A stretch of DNA of 64,000 nucleotides from Pseudochelatococcus lubricantis. GTDB lineage: Bacteria; Pseudomonadota; Alphaproteobacteria; Rhizobiales; Beijerinckiaceae. Position 1 is the stretch's first letter; each line of letters starts with the position of its first letter. Made by a program: the position numbers and the translations under genes. Where the stretch lies: assembly GCF_042432495.1 (NCBI RefSeq), contig NZ_JBHLXC010000006.1, positions 62,001 to 126,000 on the forward strand. Direction: 5' to 3'. The notes beneath the pieces were generated by a model that was given only the letters and a program-made list of their open reading frames with translations, did not search any database and was not told the DNA's origin. Positions 39,664-49,218 of the stretch are shown in pieces.

Positions 39664-40914
39664 GTGACCGCCTCGGCCCCGGCGGCGGCCTCCCGCTATC
39701 CGCAGGGAGCGGCGGCGCTCGCGCCGATCATCACGGGCGCGCTCATCCTGCAGGTCGCCGGCACTGCCATCCATACCTACGTGCCCCTCTACATGGCGCT
39801 GGCGGACCGCGCGCCCTTCATGATCGGCCTCGTGGGCGCGGGTTATTCGGCGGGGTTTCTGGTCGGCTGTTTCACCATTCCCGTGCTGATCCGCCGCGTG
39901 GGCCACATCCGCGCCTTTGCGGTCTTCGCGGCGGTGCAGGCGGCCGTGACGCTTTGCCTCGCGCTGACGCCCGTCGATCTGTGGACCGTGCTGCGGTTCG
40001 TGGTGGGGGCGGCCTCGGCGGGCCATTTCGTCTGTATCGAAAGCTGGATCAGCGGCCAGGCGGAGCCCGCCCGGCGCGGCCGCATATTCGGCCTTTACCA
40101 GATGCTGAACCGGCTGGCGCTGATTCTGTCGCAGGTTGCCGTCGGCTATCTGGCCCTGCGGATGGAGAGCATGTTCATGCTGGCGAGCATCGCCTTCTCG
40201 CTGGCGCTGGTGCCGGTGGCGCTGACCAAGGCGCGCAGTCCCGACACGCCGCCGCTCGTTTCCGTCAACCTGCGTGCACTGTGGCGTGATGCGCCGACCG
40301 CCGTGGGCGGCTGTCTCTACGTGGGTCTCGTCGGCGGAGCGCTGAGCTATGTGGCGCCTGCCTACGGTATCATGATCGGCCTCGACAGGGAGGGTGCCAT
40401 CCTGCTGACGGTGGCCTCGCAGGTGGGGGCGCTCGTGATGCAATGGCCGATGGGTCTGTTCGCCGATCGCATCGATACGCGCAACGTCATGCTCGCCTCC
40501 GTCGGCCTCGCCCTTGCCGCGTCGGCGGCGACGCTGTGGGCCGTGCATCACGACGTGCCCCATCTGTTGTGGGTCATGACAGGCCTGTTCACGCTCGTGG
40601 GTGCGGGCAGCATGCCGATCTATGCGATTTCCGTCACCCACGCCTACCGGCATATCGAGCAGGATCAGGCGGTGTCGCTTTCCGCGGCGCTGCTTTTCCT
40701 GTGGGCGGCCGGCGCCAGTGCCGGGCCGCTGCTGGCGAGCGCGCTGATGCAGATCGTGGGGCCGCACGGCCTGCTCGGCTACATCGTCGGGCTGTCGGCG
40801 CTGATGCTGGTTTTCCTCGGATATCGCATTGCCAGGAAGACTTCGCCCGGCCGCCCGGCCGCCGAGGGTGGCATCGGCGCGGGAGCTGTGCCCGATGTCG
40901 GGCCGCGGCATTGA
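39664..40914 (+). CDS. MFS transporter (YcaD-like)
   Basis: A 416-residue protein with about 12 membrane segments, probably starting at GTG 39664 since no ATG precedes the first helix (AALAPIITGALILQVAG). The loop ARRGRIFGLYQM after TM4 and FADRIDTRNVMLAS between TM8 and TM9 are seen. ESWI near residue 120 is typical of YcaD-type carriers. The ribosome site is poor, so the start is uncertain. The substrate is unknown. It converges on the gamma-glutamyltransferase-like gene, with only 13 bp between stops. Confidence 0.82.
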   Translation: MTASAPAAASRYPQGAAALAPIITGALILQVAGTAIHTYVPLYMALADRAPFMIGLVGAGYSAGFLVGCFTIPVLIRRVGHIRAFAVFAAVQAAVTLCLALTPVDLWTVLRFVVGAASAGHFVCIESWISGQAEPARRGRIFGLYQMLNRLALILSQVAVGYLALRMESMFMLASIAFSLALVPVALTKARSPDTPPLVSVNLRALWRDAPTAVGGCLYVGLVGGALSYVAPAYGIMIGLDREGAILLTVASQVGALVMQWPMGLFADRIDTRNVMLASVGLALAASAATLWAVHHDVPHLLWVMTGLFTLVGAGSMPIYAISVTHAYRHIEQDQAVSLSAALLFLWAAGASAGPLLASALMQIVGPHGLLGYIVGLSALMLVFLGYRIARKTSPGRPAAEGGIGAGAVPDVGPRH

Positions 40915-40927
40915 CGCCGCCGGCACC

Positions 40928-42709
40928 TTATCGCCCGATGGCGTAGGCTTGCATCAGGCGGGGCGTGGCGGCTGCGCGCAACAGGCCGTCGGCGTCCCGG
41001 CGCGCAGCCGTGACGCGGCCGATGCTCCATGCCGGCGCGACATTGAGCCCATGACCGCGCGCCCGCAGCGCTGCAAGAACATCGGCACCCGCCGTTTCCT
41101 CGATCGTCAGATCGCCCGGCTTGCAGGTGCGCGGATGGAAGGAAGCCGGGAAATGCGCCGTGTGGAACAGCGGCATGTCGATCGTCTGCTGAAGGTCGAA
41201 ATGCCCGTGCACGTAGCGCAGGAAGAAGGCGAGCTGCCACTGGTCCTGCTGATCGCCGCCGGGCGTGCCGAAAGCGAGCGTCGGCCGTCCGTCATATAGC
41301 GCGAGCGAGGGCGTGAGCGTGGTGCGCGGCCGCTTGCCGGGCGCGAGCGACGTGGGCAACCCCGGCTCCAGCCAGAACATCTGCGCGCGGGAATTGAGGC
41401 AGAAGCCGAGCCCCGGCACCACCGGCGAGGATTGCAGCCAGCCGCCGGAGGGAGTGGCCGACACCATGTTGCCGTCCCGGTCGATGACATCGAGATGGAC
41501 GGTGTCGCCGCGTCGCGCCGTCAGATGCGCCATGGTCGGCTCGTAAACCGCGCCGCCCTCCATCTGCGCCAGCATCCGCGTGGTGTGCGCGTGCTGTTCC
41601 TCGAAGCCGGGCAGGCGGCCCGGCCGCAGCAGCAGGGAGGCGTCATCCGCGATCAGCCGGCGGCGCTCGTCGTTGTAGGTGTCGGACAGCAGGCGGTCGA
41701 GCGGCACGTCCGCGAAGGCGGGATCGCCGTAATAGACCTCGCGGTCGGCGAAGGCGAGCTTCATCGCCTCGACAACCGTGTGGATGAAGCGTTCGCCGGC
41801 GGGATCCATATCCGCGAGATCGATGCCCTTCAACAGCGCGAGCGCCTGCAACAGCACCGGCCCCTGGCCCCACGGGCCGGTCTTCGCCACCGTCCAGCCG
41901 TGGTAGTCGTAGGTCTGCGGCGCCTCGACGGTCGCGCGCCAGCCGGCGAGATCGTCAGCGTTCAGAACGCCCTTATGACGCGCGCCGCTCGCGTCCATGA
42001 CCTCGGCGGTGGCCAGATAGGCCTGTATCGCCTCGGCGACGAAGCCGCGATAGAAGGCGTCTCGCGCGGCCTCGATGCCCGCCTCGCGTCCGGGCCGGGC
42101 CTCGGCCTCGGCGACGATGCGCTGCCACGTGGCCGCGAGCGCCGGATTGCGGAAGTCGGATCGCGGCGCGGGCGCGTTGCCGCCCGGCAGCCACGTTTCG
42201 TAAGAGGTCGGCCATTCCCGCCGGAAGAAGTCGCCCAGTTGTGCGATGGCGGCGCTGACCTGCGGCAGCACGGGATGGCCCTGGCCGGCATAATAGATGG
42301 CGGGCTCCAGCACGTCGCGCACGGTCATGGTGCCGTAGTCGCGCAGCATCAGCATCCATCCGTCGAAGGAGCCCGGAATCACGGTGGCGAGCAGGCCGTC
42401 GCCGGGAATCAGCGACAATCCCTGCGCGCGGTAGTGGTCCATGGTGGCGCCGGCGGGGGCGGTGCCCTGCGCGCAGAGAACCTCCACCCTGTCGCGCTTG
42501 CGGGAGTAGAAGATGGCGGGCAGATCGCCGCCGGGGCCGTTCAGATGCGGCTCCACCACCTGCAGTGTCAGGCCGGTGGCGATGGCGGCGTCGAAGGCAT
42601 TGCCGCCGCGTTCGAGAATGCTCATGCCGACAGCCGAGGCGATCCAGTGCGTCGATGTCACTACGCCGAAACGGCCGAGGATTTCGGGGCGAGTGGTGAA
42701 CGTGGCCAT
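40928..42709 (-). CDS. Gamma-glutamyltransferase-family N-terminal nucleophile hydrolase
   Basis: A 593-residue Ntn hydrolase of GGT length, starting at MATFTTRPEIL after GGGAAAG. The precursor should cleave itself before Thr403 (ARRGD/TVHLDVIDRDGN), which becomes the nucleophile. FGTPGGDQQ near residue 480 resembles the GGT oxyanion region. No signal peptide is evident, so it is probably cytoplasmic, unlike classical periplasmic GGT. It lies 32 bp after the fused peptide ABC ATPase gene in the same operon. It probably cleaves the imported substrate, a gamma-glutamyl compound or small peptide/amide. Confidence 0.88.
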   Translation of the reverse strand: MATFTTRPEILGRFGVVTSTHWIASAVGMSILERGGNAFDAAIATGLTLQVVEPHLNGPGGDLPAIFYSRKRDRVEVLCAQGTAPAGATMDHYRAQGLSLIPGDGLLATVIPGSFDGWMLMLRDYGTMTVRDVLEPAIYYAGQGHPVLPQVSAAIAQLGDFFRREWPTSYETWLPGGNAPAPRSDFRNPALAATWQRIVAEAEARPGREAGIEAARDAFYRGFVAEAIQAYLATAEVMDASGARHKGVLNADDLAGWRATVEAPQTYDYHGWTVAKTGPWGQGPVLLQALALLKGIDLADMDPAGERFIHTVVEAMKLAFADREVYYGDPAFADVPLDRLLSDTYNDERRRLIADDASLLLRPGRLPGFEEQHAHTTRMLAQMEGGAVYEPTMAHLTARRGDTVHLDVIDRDGNMVSATPSGGWLQSSPVVPGLGFCLNSRAQMFWLEPGLPTSLAPGKRPRTTLTPSLALYDGRPTLAFGTPGGDQQDQWQLAFFLRYVHGHFDLQQTIDMPLFHTAHFPASFHPRTCKPGDLTIEETAGADVLAALRARGHGLNVAPAWSIGRVTAARRDADGLLRAAATPRLMQAYAIGR

Positions 42710-42741
42710 TGCGCTTTCCCTTTCCCGCCGATGCGGAGGCG

Positions 42742-44397
42742 TCATTCGTGGGCGAATTGTTCCACGATCTTCGCATTCTGCTTCAGATTGTCCAGCCAGC
42801 CCGGATCAAGCTGCGGTACGGACGATATCAGGAGCTGCGAATAGGGATGCCGCGCGCCGCCGTCAAGCTGGCCTGGCAACAGCTGCTCCACCTTGCGCCC
42901 GCCGTACATGACGACGACCTCGTCGCAGATGGCGCGCACGGTGTTGAGGTCGTGGCTGATGAAGATGTACGACAGGCCGAGTTCCCGCTGAAGCTCCTGA
43001 AGCAGTTCCGTCACGGCCGCCGCCACCACGGTGTCGAGCGCCGAGGTAATCTCGTCGCAGAGCACCACGGACGGGTCGGCCGCCAGCGCGCGGGCGAAGT
43101 TGACGCGCTGCTTCTGCCCGCCGGACAGTTCCCCCGGCAGGCGGTTCTTCAGCGCGCGCGGCAGGCGGACCATGTCCATCAGCTCATCGATGCGCCTGTT
43201 GCGCGCCGCGCCGCGCGTGCCGTGGTAAAAGGTCAGCGGCCGTCCCAGAATGTCGCTGACGGAGCGCGCGGGGTTCAGCGCCGTGTCGGCGAGCTGGAAC
43301 ACGATCTGTACATGGCGCAATTCCTCCTTGCTGCGCTTGCTGGCGAGCCCGGGCAGCGCCTTGCCGTTGAACAACACCTCGCCGCGCGCGGGTGGCAGCA
43401 GGCCGGCGATCACGCGCGCGAGCGTGCTCTTGCCGCAGCCCGATTCCCCGATCACGCCCAGATTGCTGCCGCGCTTCAGGGTGAAGCTCACGTCGTTCAC
43501 CGCCAGCATGACGGGCAGACCGTCCTGCCCCGGCGCGCCGTAGCCGGCGCTGAGGTTCCGCGCTTCGAGCACCGGCGCGTCGGCGCTGTCGGCGGCCGCG
43601 CGGTCGTGGCGCACCGGCTCATAAGCGGCGATCAGGGTTTTCGTGTAGGGATGCGCGGGCGCATGGAGGATCTGCCGGGTATCGCCCGCCTCCTGCACCT
43701 CCCCGTTGCGCAGCACGAGGATGCGGTCGGCGATCTGCGCCACCACGGCGAGGTCGTGGGAGACATAGACACCGGCGATCCGCTTGCCTTGCATCACCTT
43801 CTTGAAGGCGCGCAGCACCTCGATCTGGGTGGTGACGTCGAGCGCCGTCGTCGGTTCGTCGAAGATGACGACCTTCGGCTCGCCGATGAGCGCCATGGCC
43901 GCCGCGAGGCGCTGAAGCTGCCCGCCCGAAACCTGATGCGGATAACGGTCGCCGATGGTTTCCGGGTTGGGCAGGGCGAGCGCGCGGAACAGCTCGATCG
44001 CCTTCCGCCGCGCCTCGTCCCGGCTGCCGAGCTTGTGGATCTGCGCGATCTCGATGACCTGCGTCAGGATCGTCTGCGAGGGGTTGAAGGCGGCCGCCGC
44101 GCTTTGCGGCACATAGCTTACGAGCTTGCCGCGCAGGTTTGCCCGCTCGTGCTCCGTCTGTGCCGAAACCTCGTAGCCGTCGACGAAGACGTGGCCGCCG
44201 GTGATCGCGCAGCCGTCCCGCGTGTAGCCCATCAGGGTGAGCGCCGTCGTGGTCTTGCCCGAGCCCGATTCCCCGATCAGCGCCACGATCTCGTCCGGCG
44301 CGATGCTGAAGGAAATGCCCCGGATGATCTCGACCTTGCGCCCGCTGTCCGTCACCGCCCCGACATGCAGATTCATCACTTCAACGAGGTTCTTCAT
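42742..44397 (-). CDS. Peptide-type ABC transporter, fused DppD-DppF ATPase
   Basis: A 551-residue tandem ATPase. Domain 1: GESGSGKTTT, VSGGQLQR and VVIFDEPTTALD. Domain 2: GESGCGKST, LSGGQKQR and VVLCDEITSALD (Glu then Ile in place of Pro). Each half ends with the oligopeptide-transporter signature (HPYTKTLIAA; HPYSQLLISS). It powers the two permeases encoded upstream. The ATG at 44397 shares one base with the preceding stop; a GTG one codon earlier is the alternative. Confidence 0.94.
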   Translation of the reverse strand: MKNLVEVMNLHVGAVTDSGRKVEIIRGISFSIAPDEIVALIGESGSGKTTTALTLMGYTRDGCAITGGHVFVDGYEVSAQTEHERANLRGKLVSYVPQSAAAAFNPSQTILTQVIEIAQIHKLGSRDEARRKAIELFRALALPNPETIGDRYPHQVSGGQLQRLAAAMALIGEPKVVIFDEPTTALDVTTQIEVLRAFKKVMQGKRIAGVYVSHDLAVVAQIADRILVLRNGEVQEAGDTRQILHAPAHPYTKTLIAAYEPVRHDRAAADSADAPVLEARNLSAGYGAPGQDGLPVMLAVNDVSFTLKRGSNLGVIGESGCGKSTLARVIAGLLPPARGEVLFNGKALPGLASKRSKEELRHVQIVFQLADTALNPARSVSDILGRPLTFYHGTRGAARNRRIDELMDMVRLPRALKNRLPGELSGGQKQRVNFARALAADPSVVLCDEITSALDTVVAAAVTELLQELQRELGLSYIFISHDLNTVRAICDEVVVMYGGRKVEQLLPGQLDGGARHPYSQLLISSVPQLDPGWLDNLKQNAKIVEQFAHE

Positions 44398-45251
44398 CAC
44401 TCACTCCGGTCGCGGATGCGGGTAGGGAGGTTGTCGATCAGCATGTTCACGCTGATCGTGAGGCTGGCGATGGCTATGGAGGGCATCAGCACCGCCGGCG
44501 CGCCGAGCGCGAGGCCGGAAATGTTCTCCCGCACCAGCCCGCCCCAGTCGGCGTTGGGCGGCTGCACGCCGAGACCGAGGAAGCTCAGGCCGGAAAGCAG
44601 CAGCACGATGAAAACGAAGCGCAGGCCGAAATCGGCCATGACCGGGCCGATGATGTTGGGAAAGATCTCCTCGCGGATCAGGTAGGGCAGGCGCTCGCCG
44701 CGCGCCCGCGCCACCTTGACGTAGTCCGCCGTGTTGACGTTGACGGCGAGCGCCCGCGCGAAGCGGAAGGCGCCGCACGAGTAGATGGCGGCCAGCGTCA
44801 GGATCAGCACCGGAATGGACGAGCCGACGGCGGCGACGATGACGAGGCTGAGCAGCAGGTTCGGAACGCAGCCGAGCGCGTCGATCGCGCGGCTCAGCAC
44901 CGCGTCGAACCATCCGCCGACGGTCGCCGCCACCATGCCCATCGTCACGCCGATGAAACAGGCCAGCATGACGGCCGCGAGCGAGATGCCCACCGTGTAG
45001 CGCGCGCCGTACAGGATGCGCGTCAGCATGTCCCGGCCGAGGTAGTCGGTGCCCAGCCAGAACTGCGCCGACATCCCGCCGAAGTAGTCGAAGTCGACGA
45101 TCTCGCTCACCGGATAGGGCGCGAGCATCGGCCCGAAGATCGCCACGAACGCCCAGAAGACGACGATGGCGAGGCCGATGAGCCCCACGGCGTTGATGCG
45201 CCAGCCGAGCCGCCCGCGCGCCGCGCGGCGGGAAGCGATGTCCTCAGTCAT
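44397..45251 (-). CDS. Peptide-type ABC transporter permease (DppC-like)
   Basis: A 284-residue permease with six membrane segments. The N-terminal segment (INAVGLIGLAIVVFWAFVAI) is followed by LGTDYLGRDMLTRILYGARYT, the DppC/OppC block. The EAA-type loop ADYVKVARARGERLPYLIREEIFPN contacts the ATPase. It starts inside the dppB-like gene by 4 bp and ends by overlapping the ATPase start by one base. Confidence 0.93.
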   Translation of the reverse strand: MTEDIASRRAARGRLGWRINAVGLIGLAIVVFWAFVAIFGPMLAPYPVSEIVDFDYFGGMSAQFWLGTDYLGRDMLTRILYGARYTVGISLAAVMLACFIGVTMGMVAATVGGWFDAVLSRAIDALGCVPNLLLSLVIVAAVGSSIPVLILTLAAIYSCGAFRFARALAVNVNTADYVKVARARGERLPYLIREEIFPNIIGPVMADFGLRFVFIVLLLSGLSFLGLGVQPPNADWGGLVRENISGLALGAPAVLMPSIAIASLTISVNMLIDNLPTRIRDRSE

Positions 45252-46201
45252 TTGCGCAACCTCGGGTTCGAAACGATGGCGATAACGTCCGCGATGGTGA
45301 TCAGCAGCAGATAGCTCAAGCAGAAGATCATCGCGCAGGACTGGATCAGCGGCATGTCGCGCGTGGCGACTGCGTCCAGCATCAGCTTGGACAGACCGGG
45401 GTAGTTGAAGATCGTCTCGACGATGATCACGCCGCCGAGCAGATAGGACAGGCTCAGCGCAACGGCGTTGGCGATGGGGCCGAGCGCGTTGGGCAGGGCA
45501 TGGCGCAGCACGATGCGCGACCGGGAGGCGCCCTTGAGCAGCGCCATCTCCACATAGGGCGTCCGCAGCGTGTCGATCACCGCCGCGCGCGTCATGCGGA
45601 TCATCTGCGCCGAAATCACGAAGGACAGCGCCACGACCGGCATTGCATAGACGCGCAGCATCTGCGTGAAGGAAGTCACCTCGTTGGCGAAGGACAGCGC
45701 CGGCAGCCACTGGAGATAGACCGCGAAAACCAGCACGGCGCCCGTCGCCACCATGAACTCTGGCACGGAGATCACCGCGATGGACAGGGTGCTGACGGCC
45801 CTGTCGAACCACGAGTTGCGCCAGATGGCCGAGGCGATGCCGAGCAGCAGCGCGACGGGCACGGACAGCAGCGTGGTGACGGCCGCGAGCTTCAGGGAGT
45901 TGCCGAGCCTTCCCGAAATCATCTCCGACACCGGCAGGCGGTTGACCAGCGACGTGCCGAGATCGCCGACGAAGAGCCCGCCCAGCCAGCGCAGGAACCG
46001 CAGGATCGCCGGCTCGTCGAGATGCATGGCCTCGCGCAGGCCCGCGACCGCTTCCGGCGTCGCGGCCTGACCCAGCATGATCTCCGCGATGTCGCCGGGC
46101 AGCATGTTCGTGATGGCGAAGACAACAAAGGATACGAATATAAACGTCAGAAAGGAGACCCACAGACGGTGAAGTACCATCGCGGTCATCGTATTGCTCA
46201 T
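45248..46201 (-). CDS. Peptide-type ABC transporter permease (DppB-like)
   Basis: A 317-residue permease. N-terminal VLHRLWVSFLTFIFVSFVVFAITNMLPGD is the DppB/OppB opening, and the loop TPYVEMALLKGASRSRIVLRHALPNALGPI is the ATPase-contact motif. The start at MSNTMTAMVL follows AGGGGAAC; the frame is open upstream to 46369 but that part overlaps the binding-protein gene and is not family sequence. Confidence 0.93.
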   Translation of the reverse strand: MSNTMTAMVLHRLWVSFLTFIFVSFVVFAITNMLPGDIAEIMLGQAATPEAVAGLREAMHLDEPAILRFLRWLGGLFVGDLGTSLVNRLPVSEMISGRLGNSLKLAAVTTLLSVPVALLLGIASAIWRNSWFDRAVSTLSIAVISVPEFMVATGAVLVFAVYLQWLPALSFANEVTSFTQMLRVYAMPVVALSFVISAQMIRMTRAAVIDTLRTPYVEMALLKGASRSRIVLRHALPNALGPIANAVALSLSYLLGGVIIVETIFNYPGLSKLMLDAVATRDMPLIQSCAMIFCLSYLLLITIADVIAIVSNPRLRK

Positions 46202-46318
46202 GGATGTTCCCCTGTCGGCCCCTCGGAGCGGCGGCCGGCACCACGCCGTCGGCCCGGGTCGGGAGCGCGCCCGTCCGGGCAGATGCGGCATGGCGGCCGT
46301 CCGCGTCGTGTGCGGCGT

Positions 46319-46352
46319 GCCGCGGGCGCCGGCGGCCGGCCGTGCCCGCGGC
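46319..46352 (-). other. Intercistronic GC hairpin between binding-protein and permease genes
   Basis: GCCGCGGGC (46319-46327) and GCCCGCGGC (46344-46352) pair perfectly, 6 bp after the binding-protein stop, with a self-complementary 16-nt loop. No T tract. Such hairpins protect the upstream mRNA and lower downstream expression, giving excess binding protein. Confidence 0.55.
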
Positions 46353-46358
46353 GCGGCA

Positions 46359-47969
46359 TCATTCGGCAAGCCAGATGTACTCGGGGAAGGCGAATCCCAT
46401 CAGGTTGCCCAGCGGGTTGGGCTTCATGCCCCGCACCTTGCTGTTTAGCGCATCGAGGTTGGCCATGAACAGCGGGATGACGGTGCCCGCCTGCTGCGCG
46501 ACCATAACCTGCATCTCGCCGTAGAGTTCCTTGCGCTTCGCCTCATCCAGCTCGCCGCGCGCCTTGACCAGCAGCTCATCGAATGCGGCACTCTTGAACC
46601 GGCTCTCGTTCCAGGCTGCGTCGCTGGCATAGAGCAGCGAGAAGTAGGAGTCCGCGGTCGGGCGCGCGTTGATGTTGCCGAAGTGCATCGGCGCTTTCAG
46701 CCAGTAGTTAGACCAGTAGCCATCCGCCGGCACGCGCTTGATGTCGAACTTCATGCCGATCCTCGCGCCCTCCTGCTGCAGCACCGAGGCCATTTCCACG
46801 GACAGCGTCGCGGCGTCCGAGGCGACGACCGGAATGGTCTGGTTCAGCAGGCCGGATTTCGACAGGTGGAACTTCGCCTTTTCCGGATCGAACGCGGCCG
46901 GCTTCAGCGCGGCGTTATGATAGCGGTTGGTGAGCGGCAGGGGCTGGTCGTTGGCGATATCGCCGATGCCCCGCGCCACGGCCTTCAGGATCTGCTCGCG
47001 GTTGATCAGATGGCGGATACCGGTGACGAAGCCTTCCGCATCGCCGGGAGACATGTCCAGCCGCATGTTGAGGTTTGTGTAGCCGCCCGAGGGCGTGATC
47101 ATCATCTCGAAGCCGGGTTGCGCCTCGATCTGGCGGATGGCGCGCGGGTTCATCGAGCCGACGATCTGCACATCGCCGGAGAGCAGGGCGTTGACGCGCG
47201 CGTTGTCGTCCGGAATGCCGATGAACTCGATCTCGTCGACCCACGGCCCGCTGGACCTCCAGTAGTTGGGATTGCGCACCGCGATGGAGCGCACGCCCGG
47301 CTTGAATTCCTTGCAGAGGAAAGGCCCGGTGCCGTTGGCGGTGGTGAAGTCCTTGGTGCCGTCGGCGATGATCATGAACTGGTGGATGCCGAGCAACGTA
47401 GGCAGGTCCGCGTTGGGCGAGGCCAGCGTGATCGTGACCGTGGTCGGATCGACGGCCTTGATCTCCGTCATCTGCTTGGCGATGGCGTTGACCTTGGAGC
47501 CGACGGCGGGGTCGAGGTGGCGCTTGAGCGAGAAGACGACGTCGTTCGCGTCGAGCGTCTTGCCGCTGTGGAACGTGACGCCGGAGCGCAGCTTCACGGT
47601 CCAGGTCTTCGCGTCGCCGGTCTCGATACTTTCGGCGAGTTCCATTTGCGGCGCCAGGTCCGCGTCGAGGAAGGTGAGGCGGTTGTAGAAACTGCACAGG
47701 CGCACGTAGTCCGTGGAGTGCGAGGCGATGGCCGGGTCGAGCGTATCGGCGGTCGACGTGGTCCATCCTGCGGCGCGCACCTTGCCGCCCTTGCGCGGCG
47801 TGGCGGCATGGGCGCGGCCCGCGCTGCCCAGCACCGCGCCGCCGGCCGCGAGCGACACCCCGCCCGCCATCAGGAAGGCAAGAAGCTCGCGCCGCGAGGC
47901 GCCGCGCCGGATGGCATCGAGCACGCGCGCATCGTCGGCTTTCGTCCAGTTCGTGATATTGTTGTTCAT
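46359..47969 (-). CDS. Peptide-type ABC transporter substrate-binding protein (SBP_bac_5)
   Basis: A 536-residue periplasmic protein. The N-terminus carries a twin-arginine-like export signal (ASRRELLAFLMAGG, cleaved near AHA/ATPRK at about residue 55). The body has the DppA/OppA pattern: LDPAIASHSTDYV, VTFHSGKTLDANDVVFSLKR, FVTGIRHLINREQI and AQQAGTVIPLF. It should bind a peptide, opine or related amide in the periplasm. It starts the transporter operon, 85 bp after the HAD gene. Confidence 0.93.
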   Translation of the reverse strand: MNNNITNWTKADDARVLDAIRRGASRRELLAFLMAGGVSLAAGGAVLGSAGRAHAATPRKGGKVRAAGWTTSTADTLDPAIASHSTDYVRLCSFYNRLTFLDADLAPQMELAESIETGDAKTWTVKLRSGVTFHSGKTLDANDVVFSLKRHLDPAVGSKVNAIAKQMTEIKAVDPTTVTITLASPNADLPTLLGIHQFMIIADGTKDFTTANGTGPFLCKEFKPGVRSIAVRNPNYWRSSGPWVDEIEFIGIPDDNARVNALLSGDVQIVGSMNPRAIRQIEAQPGFEMMITPSGGYTNLNMRLDMSPGDAEGFVTGIRHLINREQILKAVARGIGDIANDQPLPLTNRYHNAALKPAAFDPEKAKFHLSKSGLLNQTIPVVASDAATLSVEMASVLQQEGARIGMKFDIKRVPADGYWSNYWLKAPMHFGNINARPTADSYFSLLYASDAAWNESRFKSAAFDELLVKARGELDEAKRKELYGEMQVMVAQQAGTVIPLFMANLDALNSKVRGMKPNPLGNLMGFAFPEYIWLAE

Positions 47970-48054
47970 CTGAATTCCCCGTCTGTCGTTGATTGGAAGC
48001 TGTCAGTTGCGTTTGTCGCACTTCTCGTCAGGTGGCGGTGCTGTCGGCCCGCGA

Positions 48055-48756
48055 TCACAGGGCGGCTTCCGCCAACGCCGCCATGCTGGTGAAATGATAG
48101 TCCGGCTGGGTGAACGCCTGCGGCGCGATGGTGCCGCCGTAACCGGCCTGCGCGTGACGGCGCTCGATCCAGCAATTGGCGATGCCGAGCGCGCGCGACA
48201 CGCCGATGTCGTGGTACTGGCTCTGCGCCACGTGCAGCACGTCGTCCTTGCCGTAGCCCCGGGCGGCGAGGTCCGCCAGTACCTGCTCGAAGAATGCCGG
48301 GTCCGGCTTCTCGACACCGGTGTCGTCGACCGTGAAGCTGGCGTGGAAGGGGCTGCCCAGTTCCTTCTCGAACAGCGAAAAGGCCCAGCGCTGCGCGTTC
48401 GTCATGGCGACGAGCCTGTAGCGCGCGGCGAGCGCGGCCAGCGCCGCGCGGCTGTCGGGGAAGCCCTTCCATAGCCGCACGTCGTTGCGCAGCCGCTCGC
48501 CCGTCGCCGCGTCGGCGGGCAGGCCGAGTGCGGGCGCGATGCGGCCGTAGACGCGCGGCAGGTCATCGGGAAAACGCAGTGCCTCCGGCTCGTAGCGCGC
48601 GTTGCGATAGAGCGTCAGCGCGGTTTCGGCGTCGAACGCCTTGCCATTTTCCGCCGCGATGGCGGCGAGGCTACCCGTCAGTCCGTTTTCGAAGTCGATC
48701 AGCGTGCCGACGACGTCGAATGTCATGACCTTGAATGCAGATACAGGCTTTGACAC
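48055..48756 (-). CDS. HAD-superfamily hydrolase, haloacid dehalogenase type II-like
   Basis: A 233-residue protein with a probable GTG start (48756) after GAGAGG. Nucleophile region MTFDVVGTLIDFENG: Asp14 is the catalytic residue and the usual second Asp is absent, as in 2-haloacid dehalogenases. The later motifs are VAMTNAQRW (motif II) and EKPDPAFFEQVL (motif III Lys). WIERRHAQAGYGGT near the end matches the C-terminal block of the family. It is upstream of the peptide-type transporter genes. A related protein is encoded at 57.2 kb. The true substrate may be a phosphate ester rather than a haloacid. Confidence 0.87.
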   Translation of the reverse strand: MSKPVSAFKVMTFDVVGTLIDFENGLTGSLAAIAAENGKAFDAETALTLYRNARYEPEALRFPDDLPRVYGRIAPALGLPADAATGERLRNDVRLWKGFPDSRAALAALAARYRLVAMTNAQRWAFSLFEKELGSPFHASFTVDDTGVEKPDPAFFEQVLADLAARGYGKDDVLHVAQSQYHDIGVSRALGIANCWIERRHAQAGYGGTIAPQAFTQPDYHFTSMAALAEAAL

Positions 48757-49074
48757 TGTTATTCCTCTCCGGAAGGAAGATTAGAAACGCGATCGCCATG
48801 ACGGGCGCACCCGTGCGCAAGACACACGATCTGGCATGGATAATTGTTCACGTATCACGGCGGCGGAAAATCCTGCCGTTGCCGCTCGCTCTTATGACGA
48901 CATCAAGCAATTGTTATGCCAGGAACGAATTTTTACTCCCCTCGCATCCCCTCATGCGTATTTTGGGCGTAACCTGTTGAGCTGGCGCTTGAAACGAGAA
49001 TTCCTGCTGCCTTCTACCAATGTCGATTCTGCAAGGCCCGGCACTGGCAGATGCACTGAAATGCCACCCCCTTG

Positions 49075-49089
49075 CGGCAGATATTTCCG
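49075..49089. promoter_or_regulatory. Weak Lrp-type site
   Basis: CGGCAGATATTTCCG matches 11 of 15 positions of the E. coli Lrp consensus YAGHAWATTWTDCTR. That score alone is common by chance. Confidence 0.25.
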
Positions 49090-49200
49090 AAAAAGAATGC
49101 CGTCGCGGCAGAAACGCGCAGCCCGCCGGCGAGGTCGGCCAGCGGCGCGGGAATATGCCGGATCACGCAGAACCGTCGTCTTTCACGGGGCGTCGCCGCG

Positions 49201-49218
49201 GCATAACCTGCGGTTTGG
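49201..49218. repeat. 18-bp shared element, copy A
   Basis: GCATAACCTGCGGTTTGG, identical to 52851-52868. It contains AACC-TGC-GGTT, a small inverted repeat, and may be a binding site for a regulator. Confidence 0.6.
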
